Part shown: piece by piece, positions 1-11,600 of the stretch
Layout of the letters: every line of letters starts with the position of its first letter
Numbering within the stretch: position 1 is the stretch's first letter
Assembly (NCBI GenBank): GCA_947462335.1
Contig: OX381705.1
Coordinates: forward strand, 41,494,675-41,558,674
From: Harmothoe impar
Taxonomy: Eukaryota; Annelida; Polychaeta; Phyllodocida; Polynoidae
Direction of reading: 5' to 3'
DNA length: 64,000 nt
Notes under the pieces: model-generated
What the model was told of the DNA's origin: nothing
Database searches by the model: none
The model's input: only the letters and a program-made list of their open reading frames with translations
Position numbers and translations under genes: made by a program

Positions 1-3000
1 AGTGGTGCTAATTAATTATTAGTGAGCTAACTGCTTAATTGGCGTCATCATGTGCAGCCCCAGTCATGCAGACCCAGCCGTCCACTGTGGGGCGCCATGG
101 GTAGTGCTGTAGGCGTGGTAAGGCGGCAAGTGGCACCTTTTACGACATGGCTGTAAGACGCGCGCCCACTGGGAGGGTAAGGGAGACGCTGGGCCCCTAT
201 CATCTAGAGAACGGGTCAATATAGGCCGGCCGAGGTTGGCGCCTAGGTCAGGGACCTGAGAGGGCCGCTCGCACCCTACCAGGACGCAACTGACCCCTGG
301 GAAAGGCACGGGCCACACAGGGCAAGTCCCAGCCCACTCAAGCACACACCCTACTAAGTCTGGTCCGACGTGATAAGTCCCATCACCCTCACCCCCATCA
401 ACTCACCAACCAGTGTGCTTTAATTAATTAACGCCTCGAGTAGATGCACGGAACAAAGCGGATGAGAAATCCTGATTATGGGCGAGTGGAGGTGATTTGG
501 GGGTTAGAGACGTAATATATCAAGATGAACCATGTGAGTGGAATCTAAAATGGAGACTTGGTGCAGATGTGGCCTACATGTAGTAAAAATAGGGATTGTG
601 CTGAAGGATTAAAACTTACGACAGCACCAATTAAATATACCTATAGGTGTAGGCAAGAGTAAGGAGGTCAAGAAGCCATCAGAGTTCTCTATAGACCTAC
701 TTGTGTGAAACATCTTGTTAATAGAACTATATTGTACAATTCGAATTGAACGCAAGAATACTACTTAATTATAATTATAATTGGTCAGACTGGGCGCTTG
801 AAAATTAAAGATGATCTCCCAACGATGTGTGAGTGTGACAATCGCAGTCTTGCATGTTAAACATAGACAAACATGTCCACAGTTGTACGTGTAGAAACGG
901 CTCCATCGTTTATGAGATTTACAGTGAGAGGTTGATTTAGGTTGATCAGAATTATATGAGAAGGAAGATTTACAGCGCAAACAATTTTTTTAATCAAAAT
1001 TTTTAATGTTGTTAATGAATACGATTTTCAACTTTGTGAAGCTGAGACTGGTGGTAGAAAATACTTGTTCAATTTTGTATTTAGAATGAGGTGATGTTCG
1101 TTCGTAACAGAATCTCGGGAAAATAGTTGTTTGCTGATATTGACCAAGCCAATCCTGAACTATGTTAATTAAATGTGCTTAAATCAAAAGATATCTGGTG
1201 GCCAGGATATCTACCCTTAATAGTGGGGTTTAGTTCTTATGTGTAAATACACATATCTTAACAATATATTCATACTTTATGCAACATTTATACTCTCCTC
1301 TGTTTAGTCTTATTCTTCTTGAATCTTGAACGACATAATATTAAGTAACCCAGTAACCCTTTAAGATAAGTGAATATACAAATTACTGATTTGTGTAGAC
1401 CACTTGTAACGGACGCAATAATTTGTTATGGATTTTTTTATACATAGACAGACGTTATAAGTGAACATATAAATATGTCTATGTCTTTCTTGTATATTGT
1501 TGTACCGGTCTAATAGATTGCTCTCATATGGTTGCTATAGGATACCATTAAACATTTAATAATCTCGAATAGCATCCCAGCGGGCATACTTGTTAAATCT
1601 AGTTCACCGTAACCATAGTCACTGAAATACCATAAAGACACAGTAATAGACCATCCCTACGATTGGCCATATATAATAAATTTCACAGTTACCCAACTGC
1701 CGTGCCATAACATATGGTGTGAGGTATTCCCTCAACAGTGCCAGTATCATTAGGTTTGTATCGATTGGTTCATTCATCTTGTATGGTGGCTGTCTCGTGG
1801 ATGACACCTCCGTGGTCCTGCCTGGGTGTAACATTAATTTGAGGCATTATCTAATCAACACAAGGTTAATGAGTGACCTAACCCGACAAGGTTACTTAGC
1901 ACACTGACCGCTGATGGAATTCGGCGGGCGTAATCCCATTATGGCGTCGCCGCTATTATCGGCCTCAATTATCTCCAGCCGACGCAGTTTGGGGCTTTCT
2001 TTTCAAATTGGTAATTGATGTCCGTGCCTAGACACGAGGAGGGAGGGGCGCAGGATGGTAGAGAGATAGGGTGACAGGAGAGGGGGCACAGAGGGAAGGG
2101 TCGTCAGTGAAGGAGAGGGGCAGATTGTGACTATAAATGGTTGGGGAAAGCAATCTGAGACGTACGAGGGAAGTCTAAGCGGCATGTAAGGAGAGGTTGG
2201 ATAAAGAAGGGCCGAGGATCACAGTGGCTCCCTCTGTCTGGTGTCAGGTAGAATAGAAGATGGAAGGAGGGGGCTGTAGATGGTGGGAAGTGGCGGTGCC
2301 GGAGACTGGGTCGTTACCATAAAGCGCAGTGGCCGTTACAATCCTGACGGGCTGACAAATTAGCAGGATATTAGGGCAAACAATGATTATGATACGCCTA
2401 TGTGTCCCTGCCCCATAGCGGTTCTCTCCCCCACCCATGTCCCACCCATCCGCCTCCTGTACTGCTAATAATAAAGGAGCATGGAGAGGGGAGAGGCTGC
2501 TCGCTGCTCGCCGGCTCCCATAACAATGCCCCCGTTGAGCAGCTTCGAGCAGCGCCAATCATTATCATTTCTAATGAGAAGGCTCCCAAAGAGTGTGGCT
2601 CGGTGGTGCGAGGCGTCGTTAATAGACTGGTTGGTATGGGGTGGCACAGGGTGGGGCGGGGAGTGATAGATGGACAGCCCGGGGCCGGTTTTACAAATAT
2701 ACACACAACCACACACTCACATGCTATAAAGGCAGACAGGATAACTCACACACTATGATCTACTACCTACTACAAAGGCGCAGTCACCTATTCTTATTCA
2801 AGTTATATGATAGCTATCGCAGCCACTAACACATAACCGACGTTAACTATCTTAATTTATGTGAAGTAAATCATTCTCATTGCTGGCCACGTTTTGTATA
2901 ATCACCAGAGGGGCTCATAGTTTACATCACGGCATCTATTAAAGCCTATGTTACCATTCCTTCGCACGGTATCCTGTATAGCCAAATCATCATCTATTGC

Positions 3001-5611
3001 AACCATGCATATACTAGTCCCTACACTACCCTGATAGATAGTAGTACAAGAACATCTGCCACCCCGTACGTTCTACTAAATTGTGGATTAGAGTGAAAGA
3101 CACACCAACCTCTTTTTTCTACTCTATCACCATGGTGTCATGGTCAGCAACTACTTAACTACGAAAATACAAATGATAAGGATCAAAGGCATTGGGCTGC
3201 CTGCTCCCAGTGCTTTTCTTAAATGTTTGTATATTATAAGGGCTCGCTATATGGTCTGAAATGTCTAATTAGGCCAGTCGCCTCCATCAGTAAGCGTCCA
3301 CGCCGTAGACACGTGTCTGACACGTTCTAACGTGTCTAGTTAGGTCTCAGTACTGGCATGTGTGAAAGACTTTTGATTGCGGGGCACGGCAGACGCCTAC
3401 AATGTAATTGGGTGCCATTGTCTAGAGCGTATCAATTACTCTCTGCTGTGTTCAATGCCTGTGATTTCATAGGCAATAGGCTGAATTTAATTAAGATTGA
3501 ATCGACTGGGCAGGGAGAAAAAAGAGTCAATATGTTATCAAATTGAAAACAGCGCTTGATCATGGCCAATACCATGAAAGTAGTACCCTAGTCCAATTCT
3601 AAACGGGCCGCTATCTAACGTGATCTAAATGAATAGATATCCGAAGTATGCATGTATACATCAACCCATACACATACCATCGTTTCCTATATCGCTAGTA
3701 CTACACATACTCAATCAATCTACCATTCTATCTGTCTTATAGCTATCTTTAACAAATAAATGCAGTTTACTTGTCTGTACACATGAGTACCTGCATTTCA
3801 CATCACACTAACTGACCCCCCCCCCCCCCCACCCCCTTCTCACAAACTGAGGCACAAAGCTCATGTTCCAGGTGGCTACCAAGTCCGGGGGCCGGGCGGA
3901 AAAAGACACACATGGGTGGGGCTTAACCCGAAACGGACCGGAGCATGGCCATGTTCTTATCTGCCCCCGGCCTGTCTCTAAGGCCCTGGGGGAGACACCG
4001 TCCTTCCCCAGCCAAGACCCATCCGTCTCCAGGCGTGATGCATGGGGCGGCTGAGGCGGGGACTGGTGGCAGCAGTTATATGTACATACACAGGAGGTAC
4101 ACGTGTAGGTGAATGAGTGTGGGGTGCTGCAGTAACCAGACAGCCCCTCCCTGGCTGGATGCCCTCCTGACGCTACTGAGGGATTATCGGTCCTCCAGGC
4201 GGTGCCCCAGGGGCCATGGTGTCAGAGGCAAGGACTCGAGGAAAAGGAATGACATAGGCAGAGTAAGATACTGATGAGGAGGGGCACACTATGAGACAAG
4301 AGGGGGTGTGAACTGCATATGGAAGAAGGTACCTGCACATACCGGGTGGGCCCTGGTATATACAATACAGCTTTGAAGGGTCAGCCTTGGGCGGTTAAGC
4401 ATATGACAAAAGCTAGAGGAAAGAAACTAGAATGTCAAGAAAGCTTATGAGTGAGGGTAGAGGAATCGAAAGGCACGATATAATCTGTAAGCCTGTACTC
4501 GTCTTTGCCTCACCGTATTATATCCGCTCTATTGGCATCACATAACACGGACTTCACTTTTTTCAGACAATACAATAGGGCTAATCCATCACATTGTCAC
4601 AGCTGTAGGAAGGAAACATCACCGCCATGCATTCTTATTCAGCAGTTGATATGCGACAAGGTGTACTAATAAAGAAATACCCGGTTATGGACAGTGTTCA
4701 GTTGAGCAATAATTGTGTGGGTCCTTTTTCAGGCGCTGCCAATTGTGGCCAAACCCCCTGGGACCTCGTCTTTTCGGAGTGGCACCCCGCAAGGCATTGT
4801 GGGCCGTTGAGTAACGCTGAGTCATTCTTCCGACAAATATTTACCGTCTGAAAGGGTTCGAAAAAAGCCAAGTCCCTCCCGTAATCATCAACCGGGGACC
4901 GCTGCTAGATGGACCGCAATACCCAGCGGCCGTTACGTCATAAAACAAGGGATTATGGGAGACGCTGCACCCGTGCATGCCGGGAGATTTCCGAGCCCAC
5001 GTCTCGAGTGCTCGTCCTAAGCTGATTGTTAGATCCCAATTGCACACACCATGTCAATGAAATATGGGCATATCTTTTTTTATCCTTCGGATTCCATACA
5101 TGTACTGCAATGAAATAGGTCAGGGCCAGATAGATGGGTGGGGGATTTTCGAAAGAGTACGGGATTTTGCTAATGGCACGTTGATGCACTACTGCTCTGC
5201 AGTGTGACCCTTTTCGGTACCGTAGTGCTTAGCACCCCTGCCCCTATTGAATTACCCGGTTCCGTCACTGCCAGTGTCAAAGAGCAGTGGAACAGTAACA
5301 GCTGAATATTTCTAGGACCCCAAACAGTAGCCCTACGTCACAGTTACGTCACAAGGTGATCGGCCTCAACCTATGCTGACCCGATCAGACCCTCCGGGGG
5401 TGTGCTGTAAAAGGAATTCTCTGTCCATCCAGATTTATAGTAAAAGACACACGCCCACACGAAGGAAAAGAAACCCTCTGTCCTCTCTAGTAAGAATAAA
5501 AGCATCTCCCCTATGTCGCTAGTATTCTTCTTGTCATGTTTGATGGCGAAGACAAAACAAGACACAAAACAGATAATTCAAAAGTTCAGAACTATGAGAG
5601 GATTGCTTAAT
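1..5611. other. Unassigned non-coding stretch
   Basis: I see no gene, RNA gene or structured repeat in this stretch. The open frames are short (about 130 residues or less), lack recognisable motifs and often overlap on both strands. Notable texture: a purine-rich segment around 2040-2110 and a 15-base cytosine run at 3816-3830. Confidence 0.5.
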
Positions 5612-6120
5612 CGCTGACTCCACTGCTGTCGTCACTTTTTCCGTCTGTTGACGAATCCGTCGACGGATGTCGAAATCCATCCAAAATGGGCTGACGGACA
5701 GATGAATCGCTTCCACCAACCTCTATTCGTCGACGTTTTGTCAACATCTGTTGACGTTTTGTCAATATTTCCGTCGACTGATCGGACATTTTGGCTTCCA
5801 CCCATCCGTCTGGTGACGGATCCGTTCACTGACGTTTCCGTCGACGGAGGGATTGGTGGAAGCCAAAATGTCCCATCCGTCAACGAAAATGACAGAAATG
5901 ACAAAAACGTCGACGGAAAAAAATATTACATTTTTTTAATATTGAGATTTCGGTCCATTTTCTCCCAAATCCGTCAGCCGTCGAAGGATGGATCACAATG
6001 TTTTTTGGCTTCCATTGACACGTCCGTCAAAGGATAAAACCTGCTTCCACTGCTCTGTCCGTCGACGGAGCCGTCCACAAAGTGGGCGGATCCGTCCGTC
6101 AACGGCAGTGGAATCTGCGC
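5612..6120. mobile_element. Fold-back/MITE-like element rich in TCCGTCGACGGA palindromes
   Basis: The ends are imperfect inverted repeats: CTGACTCCACTGCTGTCG on the left, and ACGGCAGTGGAATCTGCG on the right in opposite orientation. Inside, the motif CCGTCGACGG and variants recur many times. An internal hairpin pairs GACATTTTGGCTTCCACC (about 5785) with GGTGGAAGCCAAAATGTC (about 5851). No open frame resembles a protein. No target-site duplication is evident, so the exact ends are approximate. A non-autonomous DNA element is the simplest reading. Confidence 0.55.
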
Positions 6121-6191
6121 TTTAGGTATCATACTTATGAATACTGTAGTGGAGTTAGTCAGTAATATATAAAAATGTACCATGCAGCAGT

Positions 6192-6354
6192 CAGGGGCGT
6201 GGCAACTGGGAGGACTGAGGGGACATGCCCCCCCCCCCCCACTTTTGACCAACCCCACAAAAGGTCAAACCAAAAAGGTCAAGTAAAAAGGAGTCAAAAA
6301 GAGTAAAAATACCCTTCAGTCCCCCCTACTTTGAAAGTGCTTGCCACGCCCCTG
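6192..6354. mobile_element. Short MITE with 14-bp perfect terminal inverted repeats, hAT-like ends
   Basis: The element starts CAGGGGCGTGGCAA at 6192 and ends TTGCCACGCCCCTG at 6354, a perfect 14-bp inverted repeat. Ends beginning CAGGGG are typical of hAT-superfamily elements. The 163-bp interior holds a 13-base cytosine run (6228-6240) and repeated AAAAGGTCAA/AAAAGAGTC words, and it has no coding capacity. A clean 8-bp target duplication, expected for hAT, is not visible, so the family assignment rests on the ends alone. Confidence 0.6.
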
Positions 6355-6540
6355 ATAATGCATGCAGTATGCCCAGCGGGACACCCTAATGTGGGCAGCC
6401 ATTACTTAAGATGGTACTGGCGAGATAAACACTGATAACAGTTCTCAGGATGGGTACGAGGTGTTGCATAATGCACTCTTTGATTCCGCAGTGAATGGAG
6501 GGAAGTATTTTATTGGTCTAAACTGTGTTCGTTAGTGGCC

Positions 6541-7290
6541 TATACATGTAGTGAGGGTGAAGTAAGTAGTATATGAAAAGTGGGGGTTGTCCCTGGCTAT
6601 ATGCCGTGCATTCAGTAGATAGGGTGTAGTAAGTAGTATTTGAAAAATGGGGGTTGTCCCTGGCTATATGCCGTGCATTCAGTAGTTAGGGTGTAGTAAG
6701 TAGTATAAGAAAAGTGGGGGTTGTCCCTGGCTATATGCCGTACATTCAGTAGTTAGGGTGTAGTAAGTAGTATATGAAAAGTGGGGGTTGTTCCTGGCTA
6801 AGTGTAGTGCATTCAGTAGTTAGGGTGTAGTAAGTAGTATATGAAAAGTGGGGGTTGTTCCTGGCTAAGTGTAGTGCATTCAGTAGTTAGGGTGTAGTAA
6901 GTAGTATATGAAAAGTGGGGGTTGTTCCTGGCTAAGTGTAGTGCATTCAGTAGTTTGGGTGTGGTAAGTAGTACATTTGTTTGTATATGAAAAGTGGGGG
7001 TTGTTCCTGGCTAAGTGTAGTGCATTCAGTAGTTTGAGTGTGGTAAGCAGTATATCAGAAGTGGGAGTTGTCCATGGCTACATACCATGCATGCAGTATA
7101 CTTTTTATGTAACAGTGTAAGGACGTAGTATATTGAAAGTGGGGGTTGCCACTGGCGATGTAATTTTCATGTAACAGTGTCAATAGGTAGCATGTAGAAA
7201 GTGGGGATCGTCACTGGTTATGTACCATATCTAGTCGGTAGTAAGTAGGTACGAAAATATGATATGAAAAGCGGGGGGGGGGGGTATTAC
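6541..7290. repeat. 67-bp satellite/minisatellite array
   Basis: The word TGGGGGTTGT recurs at 6581, 6648, 6715, 6782, 6849, 6916, 6995 and, with one change (TGGGAGTTGT), at 7062. The period is therefore 67 bp, with one 12-bp insertion (ACATTTGTTTGT) between 6916 and 6995. Two to three diverged copies follow up to about 7290. Each unit contains GTAAGTAGTATATG followed by AAAAGTGGGGGTTGT and TGCATTCAGTAG. The array ends beside a 12-base guanine run (7273-7284). Confidence 0.85.
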
Positions 7291-7601
7291 CACATGAGTG
7301 TACCTACCTGTAGTACAAGCGTTAAACGTGTTTATACAGATTGTTAAGCCTTTTTTTTTTATTTCACCGGGCATGGATGTTAGTAGCAGTAATGTCACTA
7401 TCCCGGCTGCATTAATGCAGTGATCTGATTGGTCTAGGGCATTGTCACATAGTAGTACCATACATACAATTAAGCCGGAATGGTCATAAGTACATAAGTA
7501 GATAGGTAGCCAGTGCCATAGTGGAAATAGAACCTTGCCTATTTCAAACCCCACTGTTGCAATATCGACAACATAACCAAGATCTTCAAACACACAGAGA
7601 C

Positions 7602-7748
7602 CCCAGCTAACAAAAAAACGTAATTTTACGTCAAAATAACGTTATAAAATTTCATATAACGTTATACCATAGTAAAGAGCCTTACAGAAACGTTATTTAA
7701 CGTTATATAACGCTATAAAATGTTGTATAACGTTTTTTGTTTACTGGG
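7602..7748. mobile_element. 147-bp MITE, CCCAGYTAAC ends, 2-bp AC target duplication
   Basis: The left end CCCAGCTAACAAAAAAACGT and the inverted right end CCCAGTAAACAAAAAACGT match over about 19 bp. The element is flanked by AC on both sides (7600-7601 and 7749-7750). The interior is made of AACGTTATA words in both orientations and contains no coding frame. A related but diverged fragment with ATATAACGTT words and an end ATACTGGGA lies at about 49,180-49,255. Confidence 0.7.
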
Positions 7749-7989
7749 ACAGCGTTGTGGACTTTGAGATTAAAATATGTGAGTCTGGATTGTACACTAT
7801 AGCCGAATGTGGGTACGAGACAATGTGGATTGAGAGGGATTGTGGAACAGGGTATGAAGGATCAGGGGAAATGTGGTGGAGAACACGGATAAAGTATGCG
7901 TAGGGCGGATCATGTGTATCAGAGGGTCCGGATAAAGTGGTTTGGGATATTGAGGAAGGCGTTAGTCGTAGAGTTTAGCTGAGTGGCGT

Positions 7990-8620
7990 TTTGGTGAGAC
8001 TCCTCCGTGGTCCTCTCTAGTCAGAACCAAATCGTCTGGAGAGCCCTGTCCCTCTCAGAGAAGCAGGCCCTAATATTGAACTTGTCTCACGAGCCGCCCG
8101 AGTGGTTTCCGCGGCAAAGCGCCAGACCTGGGGCGGCGGCGGAGCGGTTTTAGTGGGAAAAGGCAGAGGGGTGGGCGTCGGTGGGTGGATAAAGAGAAGA
8201 CGGCTGCTCTGGTGGGTGGGGCTGGTAAAAGGATATGGGATGGGAGGAGGTAGGAAGGTTGCGTCCAGGCGGCGCATGCTGCTGTGAAGATGTTCTTTCA
8301 GTCGACAACCGTCACTAAATGCAGCGGCCGTGTCGACACGTTGACCGGCGCGCGCACTCTTTGTGCCCGATGCGCCGATCGTTTCTGCCCGGCTTGCGGC
8401 GACCCGCGTCCAACACTGCAGCGCCGCACAGCGGAGGGCGCTCCACCGCGACCCAGTTATTGCTTCCCGTTCCGCTCCACCGCTCCCGGTCGCTGCTTCC
8501 CACTTGGCCACACACAGCGCGAGCAGTTGTTCCCTGTCCAACCCCTCCTCCTCTGCCGCCATTCCTGTATGTTTACCTCCCTCCTAGCTCATGTCCATCG
8601 TCTTAAAGCACATTTCGGGC
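7990..8620. promoter_or_regulatory. CpG-rich block, possible promoter/first-exon region
   Basis: GC and CpG content rise sharply relative to the flanks, with many CG dinucleotides between 8080 and 8530. This overlaps an open frame on the minus strand (see the candidate at 8017-8562). CpG-rich blocks often mark promoters in animal genomes, but this was judged by eye and no initiator or TATA element was identified. Confidence 0.3.
8017..8562 (-). CDS. Hypothetical 181-residue open frame, possible first coding exon
   Basis: Not recognised. The frame begins ATG within AGGAATGGCGG, a reasonable Kozak-type start, and the first residues are MAAEEEGLDREQLLALC, an acidic N-terminus of the sort seen in real animal proteins. 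The C-terminal half is proline-rich low complexity (residues about 105-145) and looks less natural, so only the first part may be coding. A donor-like GTGAGA on the minus strand lies at 8085-8090. It sits in a CpG-rich block. Overlapping open frames on the other strand are equally long, as expected in GC-rich DNA, so chance is a real alternative. Confidence 0.2.
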   Translation of the reverse strand: MAAEEEGLDREQLLALCVAKWEAATGSGGAEREAITGSRWSALRCAALQCWTRVAASRAETIGASGTKSARAGQRVDTAAAFSDGCRLKEHLHSSMRRLDATFLPPPIPYPFTSPTHQSSRLLFIHPPTPTPLPFPTKTAPPPPQVWRFAAETTRAARETSSILGPASLRGTGLSRRFGSD

Positions 8621-8662
8621 TTTTCCCTTTGGTCCACCTTTTATGTGCTACCAAGGCCCAAA

Positions 8663-11600
8663 GCTAGCCACACAGCGTTCTATTTGTGTCTTAGGCCTGT
8701 GCACCCCTCCCCCATCCCTTGCCTTCATCCCTCCCAACCCCATGGGTAGTATTACCATGCATGCGCCCCTCATGCTAAGGAGCCACCCCACCTTCCCGCC
8801 ATGAAGAGAACACACAACGCTTAAGTTCATTGTTTGCTTCTTGAGCTGAGGGGAGATAAGAACATGCGGTGTCACATCCGGCTCCCCAGATTCCTGCCTC
8901 TGATGGTGATTTAGGTCGACACTGTCTGGTGATTTAGCAGGCGACGTTTGGCCTCTGCAACCCCGACACATAACCGTCCGAGACTTGCTGACTAACCTGA
9001 GTTGGGATGATTTACCCATGGGTTCTGAGAATCTACAACTGTTCCCAACGAGTTCTGATTTAGTTTGATTTCCCCTACACTGATTCATGAGTTATGGGTT
9101 ATAGTGGAAAACTAAAGAAGAGCAAAAATGTTTGGAGGATATATTTATTGATTGATAAATAATGTATAATATAACATAAGGGAATGGGCGAAACTGTATA
9201 TATATATGTATGAATATGTATGGGTATAGTAGATATACATTGAATAAATGGGGGGAAGTAGTACACTTTAAGATACAGTACAGTGAGACTAATATAATAA
9301 GAGAAAAGAATGTCGTCGCATACATTAGGTCACATGCAAATCGGGCAATTCCAGTACGCGGGCCACGTAGTAAATAACGAATATAAAGAATATACATAAA
9401 TAATGTCATAAGGTCCTATAATGGTAGACTTGGTCACAATAAGAGTCAAAGTTATTTGGATTGAATATATTCGGCTCGTGGTCAGGGCCTAGAACCCGAA
9501 CAGGAAAGCAACAAATAAACTAGGATCCGGGCTGAGACAGCTGGTGGGAAAGATAACAGCGGGATAAATCCAGGTCAGGAGATAGGCTAGGATCGGGAAG
9601 ACGAACGGCGAGTGGGGAACGCGGCCTCAGCGATGGGAGCGAGTAGTACAGGCAAATGGGGCTATGCGTCAGGGTTAAAATCCATATGGCCGGGACGTCC
9701 GTGACCAGGGCCTCCGGGAACAGCATGTGGGGTAGATGGTGAAGGAGGCGGTTACCAGGGCCTCGAGAGCAGCATGGGGGGGTAGGCGACGACACAGGCT
9801 GAAGGCCAGCCCCGAACACAACATGGCCACGACCATCCCCTGCCTAATTTATTCAGGATAGTCTTGAGTAGGGCCGCCTAATTGCCAATCAATAAAGGAT
9901 GAGGCGTGGTAGTGACGGGTGGTCGATATGAGCCGGGTGTAGCCATGGGAGGGGGTAGCCTAGGAACTGACTGATGGGAAGCTGGAATGAAGGAAAAACA
10001 CAGTATAAACAGAAAGGCATGGGTTCTACAGTCAGTTATCAGTGAGCGTTTGGGGAGTACGATCGAGAAGACCAGATGGCACTGTGTAACTCCTGAGGAG
10101 TATGTGTGTGGTTCTAAAGGTTTAACATCGGTTTAACATTGACTAACAACAGTTTCCTGTGATTTAAACATTGGAAAAGATGGATCATTGGAATCCGTGC
10201 ATTGAGGTGTAACGTTTCAATTGGAGATATTATGTAACAACACTGCCACCGGAGTTGTATATTGAGTATTTGATCCATGTGCTAATCTGGAGTCCTGTAT
10301 TCCGGAGAGAACCATGGAGTTAGTGATACAGTATACCGGCTTTATCAGCATGGAATTGGAAAGCCAATTATTTAAACTAGCCGACCTGATGAATTGGAAA
10401 CTGATTGTATGTGTATATCCCGGATCCATAGTGGTGACCAGAGAGTAACCAATAGATTGCTCCTGTGTTCTCATAGAACAGATATCCGACCATCCGGTAT
10501 TATAGAGAAGCGTATAAGATCGGCCACGGGGTATGTTGATGAGTATGATATGGACACATAATGACATAACTGCGATTAGGTTGAAGGTATTTATTAGTTG
10601 AATGAACGGAGACTTATACATTCCGGATTCCCTAAAGGATTCCTGCTGGATATTTATATCTATACTTTGCCTTAACTAAGGCCGTCGCGTATAATTATCA
10701 ATGCAAGCCCTGGAGCTAACTGACAATAACGAGGTACATATCTCTATATATATGGAGGGAAGGCTGTGATTATAATATAACCTGTGAAAGTGCTCTATAC
10801 ATATTATAACATCCATAACATCAAATAAAGCTGGATCTCACTACCCTTGCGTTATCTTTGGGCGGAAGCCTACCTCTGACTAGTTCACCCCACAGAGTAG
10901 GAACGTAGAAGGCGACTGTTGGACCCCATTTAAGTATACTAAAACGCTATGTTTATATAAGACATTAACAATAGCCCAGTTAGCAGGTTTAGTCGATGTG
11001 TTCTCGCCGGCTTCCAGAGAAGATGAACTGCTTCAGTCACGAATGGTTCGTATAAAATGATGAGTTTTGCCATGCACTGATTAATGAGTTACTCTGAGTC
11101 TGACTGACTCACGAGGTGTACTGCCTCACTCATGGCGCTCTGCTGGGTCGACAGGCGCCCGTCGCCTACATTCGTCACGGCAACCAGTCTACTAGGAGGC
11201 ACGATACTCTCAGTGAATCACAAGTTGTCACTATCTGCTCATCCCGCCTTATTTATCCACCACTCATACCCAGACATCATCAGCAGCAGAATATAACCTT
11301 CAGCCACGTCTTTCCGTCAGGACTAATAGCACAGCCATGTGTTTGGTTAGTCGCGTGGGCTTTCTTTTTCTTACCCGGGCCGTGTTCAGTTTTCGGTATG
11401 ATTAAACGGCCAGAGGTAAGGAGGTGAATTGTTGGGGACACACGGTCGTTAAGGGCTGATAAAACTGTCGCCAGTCATCTGAGTGGTTGCCGCCCGCCCG
11501 CTGCCGCACCGCCCCACAGTAGGACTAGACGCTACGTGATTGTTGGCCTATCAGCTCTCCTTTACTGCGCAATAAATGCGATCTCGACCCGGGCCAAATT

